DNA of 64,000 nt from Streptomyces canus (GTDB taxonomy: Bacteria; Actinomycetota; Actinomycetes; Streptomycetales; Streptomycetaceae). The notes under the pieces are model-generated. The model did no database searches, was not told the DNA's origin, and was given only the letters and a program-made list of their open reading frames with translations. This document shows, piece after piece, positions 16,697 through 23,729 of this stretch. Every line of letters begins with the position of its first letter. The stretch's first letter is position 1. The stretch covers positions 6,376,001-6,440,000 of the forward strand of contig NZ_JAUSYQ010000002.1 of NCBI RefSeq assembly GCF_030816965.1, written 5' to 3'. Both the position numbers and the translations under genes were made by a program.

Positions 16697-17766
16697 CACG
16701 CGGCCGCCTTCGCTGTGGTGATCCGCCGCCGCAGCCGCCGCAGCTTGGCGGAGCGGCGCAGGTCCATGGTGTCGAGTACGTCACCGAGCGCGTCCTGCGG
16801 CATCCGCTGTATGGCCGCCGCGCTCATCGCCCGCAGCTGTTTGGCCACGGACGGCTCCCACTTGGACTCGTCGGAGAGATGGTGGGCGATGATCGCGCAG
16901 TAGGTGCGCACCGCCTTGGGGAGCAGCTTGTCGGAGTCCCGGTCCGCCGCGGTCTCCTCGATGACCTGGTCGAAGGCGCGGATGAAGTCGAGCTGGCGGG
17001 CGTCGCCGATCTGGGTGAGGGAGGAGGCCACCCCGCGCCGGTAGAACACGCCCAGCAGACTCACCACGGCGAACGACTCGGCCTCGCGGTGCAGCTTCCA
17101 GATCCACGGTCGGTCCTCGGCCGTGCGCAGCCCGTCGGTGAAGTGCAGCAGGCCTTTGTCCAGCAGGCGGCGGTGGTAGGCGCCGGCCCACGCGTACGCG
17201 TAGTCGACGGAGGTCGACCGGTCGGCGGGCAGGATCTCCTCCCGCGGGTTCAGCACCTCGCCCCGCCGCCCGATCGGGACCCGGTGCACGGTGCGGGCGC
17301 GCGCGACGGTCTGCACATGGTCGGTGCGGACGAAGTCACAGCCCAACTCCTCGATGGCGGTGACCAGTTGCGTGAGGTAGCCCGGCGCGAGCCAGTCGTC
17401 GCCGTCCAGGAAGGTCAGGTACTCGCCGCGCGCCGCGTCCAGGCCGGTGTTGCGCGCGGTGGCGAGCCCTCCGTTCGTCTCGTGGTGGAGGACCTGCACC
17501 TGGGCGACGTCCGAGAGCTCCTCGGCCGCACGGTCGAGAATCGCCGGAGTTTCGTCCTTTGATTTGTCGTTCACCAGCACGAACTCGAAATCTCGCCGCG
17601 CATTCATGCGAAGACTTCGGAGGGTGTCCGGGGCGTATTGCTGCACGTTGTAGAACGGCACGATGAGGGAGAGCTTTGGCACCCGAGAAACGCTAGAAGG
17701 CGGTCCGGCAGCGGAACTTTCGGGCAGGGAGACTGTGGGTGAACTCGATGTGTCGGAACGGTGCAT
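16696..17766 (-). CDS. GT2 family glycosyltransferase
   Basis: A 356-residue GT2 enzyme: LSLIVPFYNVQQYAPDTL, then VLVNDKSKDET, the metal-binding TFLDGDDWLAPGYL and the basic helix region RTAEDRPWIWKLH. The first 30 residues are Ser/Pro-rich and poorly conserved in style; GGGAAG lies 8 bases before the ATG at 17766. The C-terminus is very basic (LRRLRRRITTAKAAA), typical of wall-glycan transferases such as teichoic-acid glycosyltransferases. It is divergent from the gene at 17881 and coupled to the polysialyltransferase-like gene downstream. The donor sugar is unknown. Confidence 0.85.
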   Translation of the reverse strand: MHRSDTSSSPTVSLPESSAAGPPSSVSRVPKLSLIVPFYNVQQYAPDTLRSLRMNARRDFEFVLVNDKSKDETPAILDRAAEELSDVAQVQVLHHETNGGLATARNTGLDAARGEYLTFLDGDDWLAPGYLTQLVTAIEELGCDFVRTDHVQTVARARTVHRVPIGRRGEVLNPREEILPADRSTSVDYAYAWAGAYHRRLLDKGLLHFTDGLRTAEDRPWIWKLHREAESFAVVSLLGVFYRRGVASSLTQIGDARQLDFIRAFDQVIEETAADRDSDKLLPKAVRTYCAIIAHHLSDESKWEPSVAKQLRAMSAAAIQRMPQDALGDVLDTMDLRRSAKLRRLRRRITTAKAAA

Positions 17767-17830
17767 CCCGTGTACTTCCCGGTCTTCGGCGGGCCAGTTC
17801 GGCTCTCGGTGGGCTTTTGTTAACTTCTCG

Positions 17831-17860
17831 TTGATTCGCGGTTGGGCAGGACCTAGAAAT
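17831..17860 (+). promoter_or_regulatory. Candidate sigma-70-like promoter for the 17881 operon
   Basis: TTGATT at 17831-17836 and TAGAAA at 17854-17859 are spaced by 17 bases, close to a vegetative promoter. A start near 17866 would leave about a 15-base leader before the GTG at 17881 and would exclude the upstream TTG at 17860. This is inferred from consensus only. Confidence 0.4.
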
Positions 17861-17880
17861 TGCTTCCTAGCGTCTTCGTC

Positions 17881-19248
17881 GTGCCGCCAAGTACAACGAA
17901 GTCCCTTCGAATCGCCGTCCTCGCGGACTCCGACACCCGCTGGAAATGGGGTGCTCTGACCGCCGACCGCATCGCTCCGGATCCGTCCATGGAAGCCGGA
18001 CCGCGAGGCGGGGCGCAAGTCGGCCTCGCGCTGGACGGATTCCTGCTGCGCGGCCGGGCCACACCCACCGCACGCCAGCTCGAGGAGGTCGGTGTGCGCG
18101 CGGACTCCCTGCGGGAGGTCACCGCCGTCGAGTTCCTGCGCGCCATGGCCGAGACGTCGTACGACATCGTCGTGCTGGCCCTGGTCGGCGGCGGCGTCCA
18201 GGCCATGCTGCACGGCCTGAAGCGGGTCTGGGAGGGGCGCGGCCAGCGGCCCGTCGTCGTCACCGGCTATGTCGGCGTCGTCTACGAGAAGCTCGCCGAC
18301 GGCCTGCTCCTGCGGCACGGAGCCGACCTGGTCCTCGCCAACTCCCGCCAGGACGCCGAGCGTTTCCGGGCCGTGTACGAGGGTGTCGGCGCGGATTCCT
18401 CCTCCGTGACCGAGGTGGCGCTGCCGTTCCTGGGCGGCGCGGCCTACGAAGGCGAACACGACCCGTCTGCGAAGCAAGGGCGCAGGCCCTGCACCGTGGT
18501 GTTCGCGGTCCAGCCCTCCGTGCCCGACAACCGCAGGGACCGGGTGTACCTGCTGGAGCGGCTCGTGGGCCACGCCCGGCTGCACCCCGAGCGCGAGGTG
18601 CTGCTCAAGCTGCGCTCCAGGCCCGGCGAACACACCACGCACATCGAGGAGTTGCCGTACCAGAAGCTGATCCAGCGGCTCGATCCGCCGGCCAACTTCC
18701 GTCTGGTGTACGGCAACATGGGCGAGGTCCTCGACCGGACCGACCTGCTGGTCACGATCAGCTCCACGGCGGCGCTCGAGTCGCTGCACCGCGGCATCCC
18801 GACGGTGGTGCTGACTGATCTGGGTGTGCGCGAGGTCCTGGGCAACCACCACTTCGTCGGCTCCGGCTGCCTCGCCTCCTGGGACCAGCTCGACGAAGGG
18901 CACCGGCCGGTGCCCGACGAGGAGTGGGTGGCCCGGCAGGGCGTCGTAGCGGACGGTACGTACGCGCACGCCTTCGACGGGGCGCGCGAGCGCATCGCCA
19001 AGCTGCTGGCCTCGCCCGAGCGGCCGCCGCTGACCCCGTACTACACACCCGTCACCGCCCCCGGCTACCTCCCCGGCATCCTCGCCCGCCACCACCTCGG
19101 CCCCGACGGCACACCGTTGCCCGGCGCCCCCGTCCACGACAAGGAGCCGGGCCCGGTGCGGCAGATCGTCCGCCGCGCGGCCCGCGGCGCCTACCGGCAC
19201 GGGGTGCAGCGCGTGGCCCCGGTGATCCGGCGGATGGGCGAGCTGTGA
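17881..19248 (+). CDS. Putative GT-B type glycosyltransferase of the glycan cluster (DUF6716-like)
   Basis: A 455-residue protein with a two-lobe layout. The N-terminal lobe begins KSLRIAVLADSDTRWKWG and includes VVVTGYVGVVYEKLADG. The C-terminal lobe has LLVTISSTAALESLHRGIPT, a Ser/Thr-rich donor loop like those of polysialyl- and CDP-glycerol-type transferases, after LLKLRSRPGEH. From memory this resembles the putative glycosyltransferase family DUF6716; I cannot verify that here. The GTG at 17881 is chosen from promoter spacing; a TTG at 17860 with AGGA upstream would add 7 residues. It precedes the CMP-nonulosonate synthetase, so it is probably another nonulosonate transferase. Confidence 0.65.
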   Translation: MPPSTTKSLRIAVLADSDTRWKWGALTADRIAPDPSMEAGPRGGAQVGLALDGFLLRGRATPTARQLEEVGVRADSLREVTAVEFLRAMAETSYDIVVLALVGGGVQAMLHGLKRVWEGRGQRPVVVTGYVGVVYEKLADGLLLRHGADLVLANSRQDAERFRAVYEGVGADSSSVTEVALPFLGGAAYEGEHDPSAKQGRRPCTVVFAVQPSVPDNRRDRVYLLERLVGHARLHPEREVLLKLRSRPGEHTTHIEELPYQKLIQRLDPPANFRLVYGNMGEVLDRTDLLVTISSTAALESLHRGIPTVVLTDLGVREVLGNHHFVGSGCLASWDQLDEGHRPVPDEEWVARQGVVADGTYAHAFDGARERIAKLLASPERPPLTPYYTPVTAPGYLPGILARHHLGPDGTPLPGAPVHDKEPGPVRQIVRRAARGAYRHGVQRVAPVIRRMGEL

Positions 19249-19283
19249 ACACCTTCCAAGGCCTTTCGCAAGGAGCAGACCCC

Positions 19284-20525
19284 ATGTCCAACCCGCAAGC
19301 GGGCCAAGGTGCTTCGGTGCGCCGGGTGCTCGCGGTGATCCCCGCGCGCGGCGGCTCCAAGGGCGTGCCCGCGAAGAACCTCGCCCCGGTGGGCGGTGTG
19401 CCGCTGGTGGCACGGGCCGTACGCGAGTGCCGCGCCACCCGGCTGGTGACCGACGTCCTGGTCTCCACCGACGACCAGGCGATCGCCGCCGCCGCCCGCG
19501 AGGCAGGCGCCGAGGTCGTGATGCGGCCCGCGGCCATCGCCGGTGACACGGCCACCTCGGAGGCCGCCGTCCTGCACGCGCTGGACACCCACGAGGCCCT
19601 GCACGGCGCGGCCGTCGACGTGGTGGTGTTCGTGCAGTGCACCAGCCCCTTCATCGTCCGCGAGGACATCGACGGGGTCGCCGCCGCGATCGTCGAGGAC
19701 GGCGCCGACACCGCCGTCACCGTGGCGCCCTTCCACGGTTTCATCTGGCGGGACGCGGAGTCCTCACAGGACGCGGCCACCCGCGGCGGCCACGGCGTCA
19801 ACCACGACAAGTCCTACCGCCCCCGCCGCCAGGACCGCCCCCAGGACTTCCTGGAGACCGGCGCCGCCTACGCGATGGACGCGCCGGGCTTCCGCAAGCA
19901 CCAGCACCGCTTCTTCGGCCGCACCGAACTCGTCCGCACGGACCCCGCGCGCGTGCTGGAGATCGACGACCCGCACGACCTGGCCCGCGCCCGCGCGCTG
20001 GCCCCCCTCTTCGACGCGGACCGCGCCGGCGCCCTGCCGTCCTTCGGCGACGTGGACGCGGTCGTACTGGACTTCGACGGCACCCAGACCGACGACCGGG
20101 TGCTGATCGACGCCGATGGAAAGGAGTTCGTCTCCGTCCACCGCGGAGACGGACTCGGCATCGCCGCCCTGCGCAAGTCGGGCCTGAAGATGCTGACCCT
20201 CTCCACGGAGCAGAACCCGGTCGTCGCCGCCCGCGCACGGAAGCTGAAGATCCCCGTGCTGCACGGCATCGACCGGAAGGACCTCGCACTGAAGCAGTGG
20301 TGCGAGGAGCAGGGCATCGCGCCCGAGCGCGTGCTCTACGTCGGCAACGACGTCAACGACCTCCCGTGCTTCGCCCTCGTGGGCTGGCCCGTGGCGGTCG
20401 CGAGCGCCCACGACGTGGTACGCGGCGCCGCCCGTGCGGTCACCACCGTCCCCGGTGGCGACGGCGCGATCCGAGAGATCGCCAGCTGGATCCTCGGCCC
20501 CTCTCTCGACTCCCTCGACACGTAA
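19284..20525 (+). CDS. neuA: CMP-nonulosonate (Kdn/sialate) synthetase fused to KdsC-like HAD phosphatase
   Basis: A 413-residue bifunctional protein. The N-terminal domain (about 1-240) has the cytidylyltransferase signature IPARGGSKGVPAKN and VFVQCTSPF, activating the sugar as CMP-nonulosonate. The C-terminal domain (about 255-410) is a capless HAD phosphatase of the KdsC/YrbI type with DFDGTQTDD (D263, D265), STEQNPVV, and YVGNDVNDLPCF. Such fusions dephosphorylate the 9-phosphate and activate the product. AAGGAG at 19270-19275 sets the ATG at 19284; a GTG at 19245 overlapping the upstream stop is less likely. The next gene, 14 bases on, is the matching synthase. Confidence 0.92.
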   Translation: MSNPQAGQGASVRRVLAVIPARGGSKGVPAKNLAPVGGVPLVARAVRECRATRLVTDVLVSTDDQAIAAAAREAGAEVVMRPAAIAGDTATSEAAVLHALDTHEALHGAAVDVVVFVQCTSPFIVREDIDGVAAAIVEDGADTAVTVAPFHGFIWRDAESSQDAATRGGHGVNHDKSYRPRRQDRPQDFLETGAAYAMDAPGFRKHQHRFFGRTELVRTDPARVLEIDDPHDLARARALAPLFDADRAGALPSFGDVDAVVLDFDGTQTDDRVLIDADGKEFVSVHRGDGLGIAALRKSGLKMLTLSTEQNPVVAARARKLKIPVLHGIDRKDLALKQWCEEQGIAPERVLYVGNDVNDLPCFALVGWPVAVASAHDVVRGAARAVTTVPGGDGAIREIASWILGPSLDSLDT

Positions 20526-20539
20526 GGAACCGTCCCGTC

Positions 20540-21481
20540 ATGTCTGTTAACTCCCGCCTGCGCACCTTCGGCACCGAGCGCATCGCCGGTCCCGGCCAGC
20601 CCGTCTACATCTGCGGCGAGATCGGCATCAACCACAACGGCGAGCTGGAGAACGCCTTCAAGCTCATCGACGTGGCCGCCGAGGCCGGCTGCGACGCCGT
20701 GAAGTTCCAGAAGCGCACGCCCGAGATCTGCACCCCGCGCGACCAGTGGGACATCGAGCGCGACACCCCCTGGGGCCGGATGACCTACATCGACTACCGC
20801 CACCGCGTGGAGTTCGGCGAGGACGAGTACCGCCAGATCGACGAGTACTGCAAGGAGAAGGGGATCGCCTGGTTCGCCTCCCCGTGGGACACCGAGGCCG
20901 TCGCCTTCCTGGAGAAGTTCGACGTCCCGGCCCACAAGGTGGCCTCCGCCTCCCTCACGGACGACGAGCTGCTGAAGGCGCTGCGCGCCACCGGCCGCAC
21001 GATCATCCTGTCCTCCGGCATGTCGACCCCGAAGCAGATCCGCCACGCGGTCGAGGTCCTCGGCTCGGAGAACATCCTTCTCTGCCACGCCACTTCGACC
21101 TACCCCGCGAAGGCCGAGGAGCTCAACCTGCGCGTGATCAACACCCTCCAGGAGGAGTACCCGAACGTCCCGATCGGCTACTCCGGCCACGAGACGGGCC
21201 TGCAGACCACGCTGGCCGCGGTCGCCCTCGGCGCGACCTTCGTCGAGCGCCACATCACCCTGGACCGCGCCATGTGGGGCTCCGACCAGGCCGCGTCGGT
21301 GGAGCCGCAGGGCCTTCAGAGGCTGGTGAGGGACATCCGCACCATCGAGGCCTCCCTCGGCGACGGCGTCAAGAAGGTCTACGACTCCGAGCTCGGCCCC
21401 ATGAAGAAGCTGCGCCGCGTCACCGGCGTCGTCGCCGAGGCGGAGATCGCCGCCGCCGCGGGCGAGCCGGTCTCGGTCTGA
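20540..21481 (+). CDS. neuB: NeuB-type nonulosonic acid synthase, SAF domain absent
   Basis: A 313-residue TIM-barrel synthase: YICGEIGINHNGELENAFKL, FQKRTPEICTP, PWDTEAVAFLEKFDVPAHKV, SSGMST, HATSTYPAK, IGYSGHETG and VERHITLDRAMWGSDQA match N-acetylneuraminate/Kdn synthases, which condense PEP with a hexosamine or mannose (phosphate). The usual antifreeze-like SAF domain after about residue 290 is missing; the protein stops at GEPVSV. TAAGGAA precedes the ATG. With the fused phosphatase upstream, and no NeuC-like epimerase in the cluster, a Kdn-9-phosphate product from mannose 6-phosphate is the best inference. Confidence 0.9.
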   Translation: MSVNSRLRTFGTERIAGPGQPVYICGEIGINHNGELENAFKLIDVAAEAGCDAVKFQKRTPEICTPRDQWDIERDTPWGRMTYIDYRHRVEFGEDEYRQIDEYCKEKGIAWFASPWDTEAVAFLEKFDVPAHKVASASLTDDELLKALRATGRTIILSSGMSTPKQIRHAVEVLGSENILLCHATSTYPAKAEELNLRVINTLQEEYPNVPIGYSGHETGLQTTLAAVALGATFVERHITLDRAMWGSDQAASVEPQGLQRLVRDIRTIEASLGDGVKKVYDSELGPMKKLRRVTGVVAEAEIAAAAGEPVSV

Positions 21482-21491
21482 ACCACCAGAT

Positions 21492-21528
21492 ACCGGGTCC
21501 CCGGCGGCTGTCGCTCCGGGGACCCGGT
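21492..21528. terminator. Perfect 13-bp hairpin after the nonulosonate synthase gene
   Basis: ACCGGGTCCCCGG at 21492-21504 pairs perfectly with 21516-21528, loop 11 bases, just 11 bases after the stop. It looks like a GC-type terminator or attenuator partly insulating the following glycosyltransferase gene. Confidence 0.65.
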
Positions 21529-21546
21529 GATCATCACCCGCGCCGC

Positions 21547-22644
21547 ATGAGCGCCTTACGACGGGACGGTCGTACGTCGATGAGCCCCCGCGCCGGGAAC
21601 ACCGGCCCCCCCACTCTCGCGTTCGTCGAGAGCCCGGTCCAGCTGCTGAACGTGCTGGAGTGGGCGCACGGCCACGCGCCCGGCGCGGAGCTCACCCTCG
21701 TCGTGCTGTCCCCGACCGACCCCATGACCCGAGGCCAGCTGCGCCGGATGGCCGAACTCGCCCGCGAGGAGGGCCACGAGGTCCGCTGGGAGGAGGCCAG
21801 GGGCGGCCCCGCGGCCCCCTTCCAGACCATCGGGGGCCTGGCGGGCATGCTCCGCAAGGCGGACCGCGTGGTCCTGGGCGACCCCTTCTCCCGCTATGTA
21901 CAGCTGCTCCTGACCATCACCCGCGCCACCGACCTGGTCGTGGTCGACGACGGCACGGCGACGATGGAGTTCGTGTCCCAACTGGCCCGCGGCGAACGCC
22001 TGGTGCGCTGGCACCGCAAGGGCGGCCGCCCGAGCCCCCGGGACCTCGCGTTCGCCCCGATCTCGGCGGCGGCCCGCAGGCGTCTGACGCCGGGGGAGGG
22101 CAGGGGAGTCGAGATCTTCTCCTCGATGCCGATGGCGGATACCCCGGCTGGCGTGACGGTCTCGTCCCACTCCTTCGCCTGGACTCGCGGCCGCTTCGGC
22201 CCGCCGCGCATCACGAAGGGCGCGGACATGGTCGGCACCTCGCTGGTGGAGACAGGAGTGGTGGACGCCGACCGCTATGTGGAGGCGGTCACCCGCCTGG
22301 CCAAGTCCCATGGCGCGACCCGCTACTTCGCCCACCGCCGCGAGTCGACGGAGAAGCTCCACCGGCTGGCCGTGGAGACGCGGCTGGAGATCGTCCGCCC
22401 CGACCTCCCACTGGAGCTGATCGCCCGACGCGGACCCATCGGCCGTACGATCCTCAGCTTCCCTTCCACGGTCGTGCACACCCTGCCGCTGGCGTTGGCG
22501 GGCACGGGGGTCCGTGTGGCCGTGTGCGACATCGACCCGGAGTGGCTGACGGAGACGGCCTCGCCGCGGGCGCAGGGGTTCTTGTCGGGGGTCACGGGGA
22601 CGGCCCGGGACGTGCACCGGTTGTCGGCGGTGGCGACGGTGTGA
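21547..22644 (+). CDS. Polysialyltransferase-like protein, second copy type
   Basis: A 365-residue protein with TLAFVESPVQLLNVLEWAHG near the start, VVDDGTATMEF, RYFAHRRES and the late LSFPSTVVHTLPLALAGTG. The opening ESPVQLLN and the F-S-T/S-T turn are typical of bacterial sialyl/polysialyltransferase-like GT52 relatives. The ATG at 21547 lacks a clear Shine-Dalgarno sequence; the in-frame ATG at 21580 is an alternative. It is the last gene of the glycan cluster and could extend or initiate the nonulosonate chain. Similarity to the protein at 15353 is in motif layout, not in close sequence. Confidence 0.68.
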   Translation: MSALRRDGRTSMSPRAGNTGPPTLAFVESPVQLLNVLEWAHGHAPGAELTLVVLSPTDPMTRGQLRRMAELAREEGHEVRWEEARGGPAAPFQTIGGLAGMLRKADRVVLGDPFSRYVQLLLTITRATDLVVVDDGTATMEFVSQLARGERLVRWHRKGGRPSPRDLAFAPISAAARRRLTPGEGRGVEIFSSMPMADTPAGVTVSSHSFAWTRGRFGPPRITKGADMVGTSLVETGVVDADRYVEAVTRLAKSHGATRYFAHRRESTEKLHRLAVETRLEIVRPDLPLELIARRGPIGRTILSFPSTVVHTLPLALAGTGVRVAVCDIDPEWLTETASPRAQGFLSGVTGTARDVHRLSAVATV

Positions 22645-22722
22645 GTTCGGGGCCTGGCCGAAAACGCCCAAGTCGCTCTCAGCTGCATCGTCTAGCATCG
22701 TCGTTCACTTGTGTGACGTTCG

Positions 22723-23121
22723 ATGAGGGTTACGACGGGGGCGGCTGGAGTGAATGCCGAGACGTTGCGGCAGGGCAACCTGCGTGCGGCAGTGGGGGAG
22801 TTCCGGCGCAGCCAGGTACTGGTGCCGGTCGTGGCCGGGTCGTTGCTGTCGGCGGAGGCGGGCGGGATTCGCTGGCTGTTTGCGTTCACGGATCTCGCGG
22901 CGCTGGAACGATTCGCCGAGGCGCGGGGTGAGGCCGTACCGGAGCGAATACCGGTGTACGGCGCGCGTCTGCTGGACCAGGTGATCCCGAGGGTGGACGG
23001 TCCGGCCGGGATAGCGGTGGACGCGGGAAGTCCGTCGGGCCTGGTGTTGCCCCCGGTGACGGGGATCGTGCCGGACGCGGTGGCCGTGGATGCCGCTTCG
23101 GAAGGAGCTGGGGCGGCGTGA
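22723..23121 (+). CDS. SseB-like protein of a polymorphic toxin locus
   Basis: A 132-residue protein. The central stretch VLVPVVAGSLLSAEAGGIRW, then LFAFTDLAALERFAEARGE, resembles the SseB N-terminal domain found beside WXG/RHS loci in Streptomyces. The ATG at 22723 is listed, but the GTG at 22750, with GGGGG upstream, may be the true start, giving VNAETLRQGNLRAAVGEFR. Its stop overlaps the GTG of the next gene (GTGA), so the two are co-translated. The role is unknown; association with type VII-like export of the neighbouring RHS protein is inferred from conserved company. Confidence 0.7.
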   Translation: MRVTTGAAGVNAETLRQGNLRAAVGEFRRSQVLVPVVAGSLLSAEAGGIRWLFAFTDLAALERFAEARGEAVPERIPVYGARLLDQVIPRVDGPAGIAVDAGSPSGLVLPPVTGIVPDAVAVDAASEGAGAA

Positions 23122-23729
23122 GCGACGGCTACCAGGTCGATCCGGAGGCGATGGAACGGATCACCCGAGGCATCAACCAGGCGATGGCGGAGCTCAAGGA
23201 GTTCGGCTTCGACATCGAGGCGAACCTGGGCCGCGGTTTCGACGACCTGTCGATGACGGGCCTGGAGGTGGGCGACGACGGCCTCCAGCAGGTGTTCGCC
23301 GACTTCTGCGACCGCTGGGGCTGGGGCGTGCGCTCGCTGATGCAGGACGCGAACGAGTTCGCGGGCCGGCTGGGCCTGTCGGCGGGGATCTACCACGAGC
23401 AGGAGCAGTACGTCTCCGACACCCTGAAGTCGGTGTGGACGGCCGGCACGGGCAACCCGTACCTGTCCCCGGACGAGGTGAAGGCACGATCCTGGTCGGA
23501 GACGCTGAAGGACAACCCGGTCAGCCAGGTGGCGAACGCGGACTACAGCGCGGAGTCCTTCACGTCGGGCGCGGACGAGGTGAAGGCGGCCTGGTCGCAG
23601 GCGGCCGAGGACGTGCAGACGTCGACGGTGACGCCGGACGCGATGTTCGACCCGGTGGGGCTGTTCGGCTCGGACACGGACTGGCAGTGGAGCGGCCCGC
23701 CCTCCGCAGACGGGGAGGGTGAGGGCTGA
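23118..23729 (+). CDS. WXG-like helical partner protein of the RHS toxin
   Basis: A 203-residue mainly helical protein starting VSDGYQVDPEAMERITRGIN and containing a RWGWGVRSLMQDANEF segment. It has no signal peptide. Such small proteins precede RHS toxins in actinobacterial polymorphic-toxin operons and probably act as chaperone or co-exported partner. The GTG at 23118 overlaps the upstream stop, and its own stop TGA at 23727-23729 shares a base with the ATG of the RHS gene, indicating a tight three-gene operon. No enzymatic motif is visible. The acidic Gly-rich tail (SADGEGEG) is probably disordered. Confidence 0.7.
   Translation: MSDGYQVDPEAMERITRGINQAMAELKEFGFDIEANLGRGFDDLSMTGLEVGDDGLQQVFADFCDRWGWGVRSLMQDANEFAGRLGLSAGIYHEQEQYVSDTLKSVWTAGTGNPYLSPDEVKARSWSETLKDNPVSQVANADYSAESFTSGADEVKAAWSQAAEDVQTSTVTPDAMFDPVGLFGSDTDWQWSGPPSADGEGEG

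Noticed and set aside
17800..19413. Upstream extension of the leftward GT2 frame to 905 residues
   Set aside because: The extension is antisense to the gene at 17881. The GT2 domain and Shine-Dalgarno evidence place the start at 17766.
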